Below are positions 1 through 9,697 of a stretch of DNA of 26,414 nt, piece after piece. Every line of letters starts with the position of its first letter. The stretch's first letter is position 1. The notes under the pieces were generated by a model that saw nothing but the letters and a program-made list of their open reading frames with translations, made no database searches and was not told where the DNA came from. The position numbers and the translations under genes were made by a program. This DNA comes from Cochliopodium minus (lineage: Eukaryota; Discosea; Himatismenida; Cochliopodiidae): NCBI GenBank assembly GCA_024220525.1, contig JAMYWO010000441.1, forward strand, positions 1 through 26,414. The letters are read 5' to 3'.

Positions 1-385
1 AATTATATCATCTTCAGTTTGGATTTTAAATTCATTATATTGCTGATAATATAGAAATATATAACCAAATTTCCTCAGATGCATATAACATGAAAGAATC
101 TGAGAGAATGGATAGATAATCCATTCAATTCATGAATAGATAAAATTTTTTTAAATTTATTCATTGAGAAATCTTTTATTGAAATAAAAATGGAAAAGAT
201 AATTTTACCATTAGTGCATTTGATAAGATTTTTTATTTTCTTGATACATTTACCCCTTTTAGTATAACCATTTTTTTAAATATATTTTCTCAATAATTTT
301 ATGAATCAGACAATCAGACAATAATAAAGAATCCCATCATACAATATATCCACAATATTTTAATTATAGGCACCATTTGCAAGAA

Positions 386-665
386 ATGGAGGAATTTGAT
401 AAACAAAATGGGATGAATCTTTTGGGAATAGTGAAAAAAATTTTTATTTTAGAAATAAAGGGATTTTAGTTTAATTATTGCATTAGTTTTCTTTTTTGTT
501 TATTTTTTTTGATTCTTGAAGAAAATAAGAAATTATAAATTGCTTTCAAAAGAAATTGATTGTCTCAGGAAAAAAAGAAAAGATCTGCTAAGAACTTATT
601 TAATATCTATCAATTTTGATATTGAAACTTATCAAAAACATTCCCATCTAATCCAACTGCTTTAA
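386..665 (+). CDS. possible small coiled-coil protein, or the last exons of an upstream gene
   Basis: Two phase-compatible exons can be read: 386-430 (ATG in the context aagaaATG) and 522-665 (stop TAA 663-665), joined across a 91-nt intron starting GTGAAA and ending TTGAAG. The product would be 62 residues, rich in Lys, Leu and Ile, with a helical look (CLRKKRKDLLRTYL). The first exon may instead begin at 370, after an ATTATAG acceptor, making this the 3' end of a gene that enters from the left edge. I do not recognise the family. The last 56 nt overlap, on the opposite strand, the 3' end of the metallophosphoesterase gene. It could also be chance open reading frame, so confidence is low. 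Confidence 0.3.
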
Positions 666-3552
666 AATCAAAAAGAGAAACATTCAAAAAAACAGAAAGA
701 ACATAACTATTACTTTTCGCCACCTCATAAACCTCCTCCAAATCAGTTCGGACAGGTCTGGGCTTAACACCCCAACAACCATCACCTAAAAAGATGGTTC
801 CCTTCTCGTTTTGTCGGACAGGAACTCCGTTAAGAAGAGGTTTGGTCCTTTTGTAGGCGTGGTCGTGGTTTTCGAAGACGATGTTAAGGTTGTACTTTGC
901 GAAGAGAGGTCCCCATACTTCCCTCGCTTTTTTCGAAAGGGTAGTGTTAAAAATTCTTACAGAAGGATATTGAGGAACTTTATTTATTTTTTTACATTTA
1001 AATATTTTAAAAATAAAAAATGAAATTTAAAAAAAAAAAATAAAAAATTCGAAAAATAAATTTAAAAATTGAATCTATTTTTTTTGTCAAATTTGACAAA
1101 AATTTATTTGTTATAAAAAGAATTTACCATGGTAGGTTGCTAGTCTGTTTGTTCTATGTGGAAATTTGTTGAGAGTGTCTTCTATGAATTTAATTTGTTC
1201 TACAGCATCTATTTTAATGTTGACTTCACTGTCCAAAACCAACTATATTTTTTTTATTTTTTTTTCTTTTTAAAATGTTTTTTTTATTCTTTTTAAAATT
1301 TTATTTTTTATTTTATTTTTTATTTTTAATTATTTTTTAAAATTTTAAATTACCAAAATTGTTTTTGAACCTAAGAGGTGGTAGTGATACGTTTTTCTCG
1401 AAGAAATGTCTGAGTAGTTTGAGCTTTGAGGAAAGAAATGTGTGAACCATGGTGCAACCTCACTGGTTTTTCCTGCCCAAAAAAAGTTTTTGAAAAATAA
1501 TAAAAAAATAAAAAAAATAAAAATAAAATGAAAAACAATAAAAAAATAAGAAATAATAAAAAAAATAACAAATATGAAACAAAAAAAAAATAAAAAATAA
1601 AAAATAAAATAATTATAAAAATAAAAAATAAAAAATAAAAAAGAAAAAAGAAAAAAGAAAAAAGAAAAAAGAAAAAAGAAAAAAAGAATTTACCAGATAT
1701 TCCTAATCCTCCCACTATATTTATTTAATTGGATAAAATTTTTTTTATTAATTTTTTAATGGTTGTTAGATTGACCTTCGTGATTGCCAATGGCAAGGAC
1801 GAACGGAATGATACATCCATCACTAGTTTTCATTTGGGTTTGCCAATTGTAAAACCAAGTATCCCATCTGAATCTACAAGCGTACAAAGCGTTTGCATAA
1901 GCTATCTTCAATAAAAAAAAATAAAAACAACAAAAAAAAAAATCCAAAAAAAAAACCAAAAAAAATCCAAAAAAAATCCAAAAAAAAATCCAAAAAAAAT
2001 ATCAAAAAAAAAGTCACAAAAAAAATTCAAAAAAATAACAAATAAAATCACCAAAAAAAATAATCTGAAAAATAAAATTTTACGTCTCCTCCTATTATTG
2101 CAAATGAAGGATTTAATTTGGAAGCTTGTTTATGAAGATCTACTTGTAAAGTTTTGTAAAAACCAGTATCTATTTTGATTTAAACAAAAAAAAAAATTTT
2201 TTTAAAAAATAATTAAAAAATAAAAAGTAAAAATAAAAATAAAAATTCAATTTTTTTAAATTAATTTTAAAAATTTATTTGATTTTTATTGTTACCTCCT
2301 CCCACAACAAAACTAAAATTGTCCTCTTTTGGTAATGTTCTGAAATAAAATTTATCCGAATGTGATCCGTTCCAAGACACCGTAAATGAATATTTTTCAT
2401 TTTCCATCAACTCTTCCAAAAAAACCTTATCAAAAAATAACATTAATTTCAAAAAAATAATTAATAATTAACAAAAATAATTAAATTATTATTTTACCCA
2501 ACAAACATACCTTTCTTTGTCCCATTTCAAATTGGTGCAATCACCATTTTTCAAATATTCAATTTCACCCGAGGATTTGTATCTTTGATTAAAAAAAAAA
2601 AAAATCAAAAGAAATAACATAAAAACAGTCAAAAAAGTTTTTACGATACAAAAACGTTCGAGGGTTCAGATAAAACATGAAAATTGATAAACACTGAAGA
2701 AGAAGGCTCATCAGAATAGGTGAGATAGAGATGACAAGGATTGTTATCAGTTCCCGAACAATGATACTTATTGCCCACATTCGCAGATCTCGTCAACTCT
2801 GAGCTCCAATTAAAAGGGCCTAAAAAAAATTTGATTTTTTAAAAATTTTTTTTTTGATAATTTTTTTTTTTAACCTGATGCTATACAAGATTTCGATCCA
2901 ATGAAAGGAATAAAGCACAATAAAACTATCACCACTTTTTTTTTTTGTTGGAAAATATTTTTTTATTTTAATTCTTTTTTCGCAAAAGTTTTTTCTTTTT
3001 TCGCATAAGTTTTTTTTTTACCTATTCCTATCCAAAACAATACTTGTCCATTTTCAATTGGCAAGCTAAAAATTCCCTTCCTATCAATTTTATTGGTTGT
3101 ATAATTGATCAATATCATCCAGATGGGGATCATAAGAGCCATCATCAAAAACACCACCAAATAGAGATTGATATCGTAGATGAGGGAGGCCATGCATATC
3201 AATAGAGAGGCATTCATCGTGATGAACAATCCTATCGTTGCCATTATCCTGTTTCTGAGAACTGAACTGTTGTCTTTTTTGATCATTTGATAGATCATGA
3301 ATCCTATAGATAGAATCAATGATATAACAAGTCCTATTCCTGATGCAATCAAAAACAAAAATTTTCTAAAAAGAAAAATAAAATATGCAAGCAAATAAAT
3401 GAATTATAAAGAAATAATAAGGAGGATATAGCATATCCATTGTCTATTTTCAATTATGTTTAGTATAACAATTTAATTATAACCGAGATATATTTTTACT
3501 GATATTTCATTCCAATAGGCTGAGATAAAAAAGCACATAGAAGAGGAATCAT
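610..3552 (-). CDS. purple-acid-phosphatase-like metallophosphoesterase with N-terminal membrane segments
   Basis: Twelve exons join in frame: 3552-3500, 3365-3022, 2934-2875, 2819-2645, 2582-2498, 2425-2296, 2169-2084, 1905-1776, 1714-1694, 1472-1354, 1242-1128, 977-610 (1686 nt, 561 residues, stop TGA). Residues about 15-150 hold several hydrophobic segments. About 155-260 resemble the beta-sandwich N-terminal domain of purple acid phosphatases. The catalytic domain follows with all five metal-binding blocks: GGDTGF (D283), GGDIAYAN (D311, Y314), GNHE (N352, H353), TYHG (H439) and ENHDHAYKRT (H477, H479). In the family these bind two metals and hydrolyse phosphoesters. The last block has Asn where GHxH is usual. 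Exon 9 is only 21 nt. The catalytic part probably lies outside the cytosol, held by the membrane segments (inference). The substrate is unknown. The motifs make the family firm; the exact 5' exon is less so. Confidence 0.87.
1081..1102. repeat. 22-bp perfect palindrome inside an intron
   Basis: Positions 1081-1102 equal their own reverse complement: arms TTTTTGTCAAA and TTTGACAAAAA with no spacer. It lies in the intron between the last two exons of the metallophosphoesterase gene. It could form a hairpin in RNA or DNA. In such AT-rich sequence chance is possible, although the central GTCAAATTTGAC is not just A/T runs. Confidence 0.6.
1499..1686. repeat. A-rich low-complexity tract ending in an (AAAAAAG)n microsatellite
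   Basis: An intron of the metallophosphoesterase gene is almost pure A/T. About 1641-1685 is a tandem run of a heptamer, six A plus G. It encodes nothing credible; the hydrophobic open frame on the opposite strand is a by-product of the poly-A/T composition. Confidence 0.75.
1918..2060. repeat. interrupted (A7-9)TCC repeat in an intron
   Basis: Runs of eight or nine A separated by TCC or close variants recur between two exons of the metallophosphoesterase gene. The tract is simple-sequence intron filling with no sign of function. Confidence 0.65.
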
Positions 3553-3929
3553 TTCAAATTATTCACAAATTATACAAGAAACTTATTTTTTTATTTAATC
3601 AGCAAATAGAAATATAATATTTTTTTAATTTAGATTTTACGAAAAAAGGTGTTAAACTTTAATTTTGGTACTCTTGATTTTGTGGATTGGATTAAATATT
3701 TTGTTACTTCATTCATGAGTGTTGTTGTCAAGTCTTTTCACTTGCTTTAATTTTGAAAGTTATAAATTTTTATAAATTTAATTTTTATTAAACATGTTTT
3801 TCTATTTGAGAAAAAAGCAAAGAGGAATATACTTTCTCTTTCTCTTTTTCCAAAATAGTTTTTTTTTTTTTCTTTTTTAGATTGATGAATTAAAAAAAAG
3901 CCAATCGAGAGAAAACAAACTGTCCACCT
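3553..3929. other. intergenic region, PAP-like gene 5' side / INCENP 3' side
   Basis: About 380 nt of AT-rich sequence between two minus-strand genes. It should contain the promoter of the metallophosphoesterase gene and the 3' untranslated region of the INCENP gene. I see T-runs but no convincing motif or RNA gene. Confidence 0.5.
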
Positions 3930-6900
3930 TTACTTGTTATCAACCCATCTGATAGAATTCTTTCTGTTGAAGTTCTTTTTGGAGTTGAAGATGGAGTTGA
4001 GATCACAAGTCTTCTGAGATCTTCCAAAGATTCTCTCAGCGGAATTAGGATTCATCATCTTGAGTTGTTTTTGGAGTTGAGGAGTCTTAGTCCACTTTGC
4101 AGATTTCTTCTTTGGAGAATAAGAATCTTCATCATCATTGTCACTCTTATAAGGAGAGATAGGGTAGTTATAATCACTACTGTTGTCCAAATCTACAAGT
4201 ACTTTGGGTTTTGGCAAAGCAAACTCTTGTTTGGGTTGTAAGTTGGATTTGGGAGGAGCGATAGGTTTCTTGATGATCATCTCACTGCTGTTCTTCTCTT
4301 GGATCTTTTTGTTAACTTCTTCGATGTTCTCTTGTGTCTTGGTGATCTTGTTGCGGAGGTTTTCCATTCTGATTTTTCTTTCTTCGGAATAACGAATTTT
4401 AGATTTACTTTCGCCCTCTGGTTTTTTTACAGGATTGTTTGTAGTGTTAGTTTTGAAACTTTCGAGTTTCTTGTTGATATCACTGATCTTATCGAGAACA
4501 CTGCTGCTTTTTAAGATCGTTTGAGGTTGCAACAATCTGGATATCTGTGGTTTTGTGTTGTTTGTTTGGCTTGTGATGCTTTGAAGAGGATGTTGAACTT
4601 CTTTGGGTTGATTATTCTGCTTTGATTTTTCCAAGCTCTCGAGATGTTTATTTGCTTTTTTGATTTGAGATGGAGTAAGGTTGACTTTGAGAGTGTTGGT
4701 ATTATTCTTTGCCAAGCGTGATCGCACTTTATCCTTTTCCTTCCTGAGATCTCTGCTCTCTTGAAGTTTTTTCTTGAAATCATCTTCAGAATCTTCGCTA
4801 AATTCGATTGAATCTTTCTTGGATTTCTTGTTGGAGAAAGAAAAGGATTTTTCATCCTCACTCATGGTACGTTTAGGAGAAGGTTTTTTGAGAGGAGGTT
4901 TGAATTCGTGAGACATTTTGCTTTTCTCTTTGGCTTTCTCCACTAAACTTTTTCCTCCATCAGAGTTTTTACCCAATAGTTTCTCTAAATGAGAAGAGAT
5001 GAATTGATCATCGTTTGAACTCACTTTTTTAATTGGAGAAGATTCCAAAGGCTCCATGATAACATTCTTTGCTTGTTCGTACAAGTTATCTTCTTGAGTA
5101 GGAGTGAGAGGAGCAAAAATATCAACAAGTCTTTTGACAGAAGAATCTTCAGTGGTTATTGTTTCGGGAATATCAAAGGACGGGAGTTTCTTTCCATTGT
5201 TACTTTGCACATAAATGGTTTGGTAGGGAGAAGAAGTTAAAGGAGAAAAGTCGGAGTCAGAAGGAAGAGTGGTGCTGAATTGAATGGTTGTTGAAAGGGA
5301 ATTCTTTTTAAGTAAAGAAAGATTGATTTTTGGAGTAGATGGTGCTTTCTCATCTCTATCTTCTTCTACGTTAATCATTGGAACGGTGGTTTTGTAAATA
5401 GGGGACTCGTTTGGTGTTGAAAGTTTGTTGGAGAGTCTTTCTATAGAGTTGGAAAGCTTCTTGGAGGTTCTTTTGAGTTGTTCCACAGGTTTGATGTCAC
5501 CCAATGTGAGATCCTCTTCATTGATCAAAGAATCATTGGTGACTTGCTTCTCTTTAGAGTTTCTCTTGGATGGAGCAACAACAAAATCCTTTTTCTTTTC
5601 CTCAAATCCTTTCTCATCTTTCATAGATTCGCTATCATCATCCACCAAAGAGATATCGCTCACATCAGATTCTGATTCTGATTCTTTCATCTCTACTTTC
5701 TCTTTGATGAGAGATGGTTTTTTGACAATTTCTTTCTGATAAGAGATCTTTCTTTGTTTTGGTGATTCAACAATTTCTTTCTCTTCTTCTTCAGAGCTAT
5801 CAAGATAAAGAGAATCATAGATATCAACTTCTTTATCCTCTTCTATTTCACCATCTTCCAAATCCTTTTCTTTCAAAACTTCAACTTTCTCTTTTTCTTT
5901 TTCTTTAATCTCTTCAATTATCTCCTGTTCTTTTTCTGGGATGAAATCTTTATTCAAGGTGATGCTCTTCCAAATGTTTATTTCTTCGGAGACACTTGAT
6001 TTATTTGAGAGGCGTTTCTCTTTGGTAGGGCTTGTGATCACTTCTTCAATTATCTTCTCTACTTCAACTGGTGGAGGTGCAGAACAAAGAGACTCGAGAT
6101 TCAAGACAATATCTTGGTATCTTGGAGGGCTTGCTTCGCTTTTGTATTTATTGGATGAAAGTCTCTCGTATTTTGGAGGTAATACATCGAATGAAGCTGA
6201 ATTGAAATAGATAAAATTTAGATATTTGATAAATAGAAGTATTAGTTTTACCATCTTTTTCTTTTGGATAGATATCTTCATATCTTGGGGGTGTCTTTAT
6301 CTTTGGTGATGGTGATTTGGTTTTGTTCATCTGATTGGATTTTCTCTCTTCATATTTGGGTGGAATCTCTTGATAACTTGGAGGTTGATTATCTTTAAGT
6401 GATAATTTTTTGGATTTAACTTTTTCAGCATTTAGAATTTCTTCAGATTCTTCTTTATCAGATTCAACTTGATTTAAATCAACCAAATCTTCAATATTTT
6501 CTTCATCTTTGATTGATACCTTTCCTTTCGATAATTTCCTAATGTTCTTCTCCTTCTCTGAGCTTTCATTTGATGATCTTCTTTCGAGTGAATCCTCCTT
6601 GGTCAAGATCTCTTTTGGTTTATTATCTTCAATCTGCTCAATGGATTCTTCCTCCTCTTTATCATTCTTCGGTATTGGAGAAAATGGCAATGAATTCATT
6701 ATTGTATTTGGGCTATTTGGAGCAATTTTTTGTTTCAACAAGAATTGAGGAAATTTACTGTTATTTTTAATTCTGTTGGTCCATACTTTCTTCTTTTTGA
6801 TTATTTTTATTTTCTTTCTGTTGTATGATAATCTATTAAGCTTATTAAATTTGGATGATTGGAGGTTTTTCCAGATTAATGCGATTGTTTCTTTTGGTGA

Positions 6901-7554
6901 ATCGATTTTTTTTATATTTTTATTATTCAATTGTTTATTTGGTGAAGGAGATGATGGTTTGGTTAATGGGATTGGATTAATCTTTGGTAATTTCTCTATT
7001 TTTGTTTTCTTTTGAATAGATTTTTTCGGAGATTTTGTTGGAGATTTATTTGAAGATTTATTTGAAGAGGTGATTTTAGGAGGTTCAATCACTTCAATAG
7101 ATTTCCTCTTCTTATCATTCACTTTATCAATTGTCTCCACAAAACTCTTTTTTCTACTGGAATAACTCTTCTTCCTAATTTTCCTATCAGTTTTAACAAC
7201 TTGCCTAGATCTTGTCTTTGAAGTAGCAATAGGTGTAATATCATTCAATCCACCCAACATGCCCTTCAATCCTTCTCTCAATTTCAGAGTGGTCAATGGT
7301 TGATCAGAATAATTGGTGAACAATGAAGTATTTCTGGGTGTATTAGGTACCATTAAAGATGGTGTTTGGGGTAATCCATTATATCTTTCAATTCTAGGTA
7401 TTTTATGTGTTGTATTTATTTCTTTGCTGATTGTTTTCTCTATATCTGCTAGCCAATCTCTATTCTCATTCACATTTTTATCAAAAGCAGAAAATTGTTG
7501 TGATGATATTTCATTCATCCTATTCATCAAATCATTTTTAAATGTCTTCTTCAT
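3930..7554 (-). CDS. INCENP-like chromosomal passenger complex scaffold
   Basis: Two exons, 7554-6252 and 6196-3930, join across a 55-nt intron (3570 nt, 1189 residues, stop TAA). Most of the protein is charged, Lys/Ser/Glu-rich and probably disordered. Both ends match INCENP. Near the N terminus DWLADIE (W34) is followed by LPQTPS (61-66), like the helix and KTPS stretch that bind survivin and borealin. At the C terminus, W1136 begins an IN-box-like block: KWTKTPQLQ, then NPNSAERIFG, DLNSIF, and finally KNSIRW near the end. In known INCENPs this region wraps and activates Aurora kinase. Acidic helical repeats lie near residues 550-620. Five PPxY motifs sit at 391-461. The start is the first ATG after CAGGTGAGAAAA; that string looks like a splice site, so an upstream exon cannot be excluded. 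The homology is inferred from the motifs only. Confidence 0.8.
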
Positions 7555-7898
7555 TTTTCTCACCTGCTTGAATAGAGAAACAAAATTAATTTTTTTTTAT
7601 TTTTAAAAAATATCGTTATTTTATATTGTTATTTATTGAATTTGGCGCAAAAAAAAATTCCTTTTCAAAATAAAACAGATTTTAAAATTACAACCTTCAA
7701 AAAAACAAATGCAATTAATGAAATTGGTAAAATAATTGATTTTTTTTTTTTGATGAAAGAGCATAAATTCATTTAATTAAGAGAAGATTGAATTTTACAA
7801 TTAAATTTGAAATTAAAGATTAAAGATTGGAAAATCGATTCTTGAATGAGGAATTAAATGGTTCATTCTTTTCAAGATATCATAAAAATAAAAAAAAA
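7555..7898. other. divergent intergenic region
   Basis: This 344-nt AT-rich stretch separates the divergent INCENP and first SLC37-like genes and should hold both promoters. It contains poly-A and poly-T runs. The plus-strand start at 7899 follows an A-rich leader ending in nine A. No specific factor site is recognisable. Confidence 0.5.
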
Positions 7899-9413
7899 AT
7901 GATGAAAAATAATGGGAGAAATTTCCAACTAACAATTTTATATATTGCACATTTCTTCTTTTATTGGGGAAGAAGAGGATTAGGTTGAATATAATTAAGT
8001 TTTCTTTAACAGGAAATATAATTTTTTTTTTTTTTTGAATTGAAATATAGCATCGATATCACCATTGATGATAGAAGAAAACAAAGAAATATTGGATAAA
8101 TCTTCATTGGGAATATTAAATTCATCATTCGCTATCTTCTTCGCATTTGGCAAAGTGATCTCAGGTATAGTGGTAGATACGATGGGACCACACTTTTCAA
8201 TCTCAATGGGAATGGTCCTATCAGGGATCTTGCTGATTCTATTTGGATTCAGCTCAACATTGTATCCCTTCCTTATTTTTTGGAGTCTTCAGGGTCTCAG
8301 CCAGTCCTTTGCATGGCCTCCCATCTCCAAGTATCTCATTGTTTGGTATCCTCCTAATGAGAGAGGCTTTTGGTGGGGATTTCTGTCTACATCACAGAAT
8401 CTGGGAGCTGCTACTATTCCTTTTTTGATCGCTTTATTATCTGCACAGTAATTTTTTTTAAAATTTTTAAACTTTAATTTATTTGTTTAAAAATTTTAAT
8501 ATTTCTTTCTTTTTTTTCTTTAAAAAGTTTTGATTGGAGATTTTTTTATAAATTTTTGGGAGTGACTTGTGTTGTATTCGGAATTGTAACTTCTTATTCT
8601 ATCGACTCTCGTTTGGAATCCAGCAGCAACATGAACACAGAAACTAACAAAAGCAAAAATAAAAATAAAACTAACGCAAATAAAAATGGAAACATCAAAA
8701 AAGAAACTACTAACTCCAAACAAAATACAAATAAAAATAAAATTAAAAATAAAAAAGAAATAACAGAAGAAACAAAAACAGAAGAAATAAATGAAAAAAA
8801 AGGTTCTAGCTATTATGTCAAAAATCTTCTTTTGAATGAGAAGTTGTGGATCATTTCTCTTGTTTATTTTCTCATTTATTTTGTGAGGGTTGCTGTTTCC
8901 ACGTGGATCAACATCTACTACATGGAAAAGAAGAAATACACTTTGTTGGAAGCCACCAACTGTTTTTTTTATTTTGAGTTGGGTGGGTTTTTAGGGAGTA
9001 TCATCTCTGGTGTCATTTCTGACAAGTTTTTTGGAGGAGACAGATTGACCACCAACTTCCTTTCTTGTTTTGGTCTTACCATCTCTTATTTTTTTTACAA
9101 CTATTTTCATTATTCTATTTTTTTGGAGTTTTTCATCATTTTTTTGATGGGCTTTTTCATTTTTTCTTTGAATTCTCTTTTGGGTATTCAAGCTTCTGAA
9201 AGTGTAAGTGTGGAGTTGTCTTCTACTGCTTTGGGAATTGCTGGTTGGGCTTCTGCTCTTGGAAGTTCTTTTTCGGGGTATCCTTTGGGCGTTTTGATCG
9301 AGAAATTTGGTTGGGAAAACGGCTTCCTATTTACTTTATTAGTTTCTTCTTTTATATCATCTATTTTAATGACATATTTACTCCTCAAAAAAAAAAAACT
9401 GAAAAATGATTGA
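7899..9413 (+). CDS. SLC37/OPA-family sugar-phosphate antiporter, copy A
   Basis: Three exons, 7899-7983, 8051-8447 and 8528-9413, give 1368 nt and 455 residues (stop TGA). The protein has multiple membrane segments and signatures of the organophosphate:phosphate antiporters (GlpT, UhpT, glucose-6-phosphate translocase): YWGRRGLG near the start, FGKVISGIVVDTMGP, WYPPNERGFWWG with STSQN, YFVRVAVSTWINIYYMEKK, and ELGGFLGSIISGVISDKFFGG. It probably exchanges a phosphorylated sugar for phosphate, in the ER or another membrane (family knowledge); the substrate cannot be read. A polar loop rich in Asn, Lys and Thr, about residues 190-255, separates the two halves. The gene lies in tandem with copy B. 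There are two adjacent ATGs; the first is used here. Confidence 0.88.
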
Positions 9414-9697
9414 TTATTTTATTTAAAAAAATCAATTTATGCGATGAAATTTAATAATTTATTACCTTGATGTTGTTTACCGTCATGAAACATTTAAAGA
9501 GTTTCGACAATTATGAGTCAATTAAAAGACTAGATCATATTCATTTTTTTTAAAGGAAAAAAAGAAGTTTTCAAAACTCAAAAAAACTTAACTTTTAAAA
9601 TATTTTCTCTTTCAAACAAATTTCATGAATAAACTTGATTTGAGAAAGAAATGATTATAGATTTTAATTTTTTAAAGCAAAAAAATAAAAAAAAAAA
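9414..9697. other. spacer between tandem transporter genes
   Basis: AT-rich DNA between the end of copy A and the start of copy B. It holds the 3' region of A and presumably the promoter of B. Eight A immediately precede the ATG at 9698. Nothing else is recognisable. Confidence 0.45.

Noticed and set aside
30-119. Open frame ending at TAA 117-119, possibly the tail of a membrane transporter
   Set aside because: The stretch looks somewhat protein-like, but I could not join it by splice phase to anything and saw no transporter motif.
1371-1715. 114-residue minus-strand frame rich in Phe
   Set aside because: It runs through a poly-A/T intron; the Phe/Leu run is a product of base composition. 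Only its ends coincide with true exons in the spliced model.
4183-6210. Several plus-strand open frames
   Set aside because: They are antisense shadows of the INCENP-like gene, with no start context, splice logic or recognisable protein features.
6148-6281. Overlap of two long minus-strand frames as two separate genes
   Set aside because: A 55-nt GT-AG intron (6197-6251) joins them in frame, and the PPxY series continues across the join, so they are one gene.
8991-9388. Minus-strand frames opposite the transporter genes (also 11180-11838)
   Set aside because: They mirror conserved transporter exons on the other strand and recur only because the two genes are duplicates.
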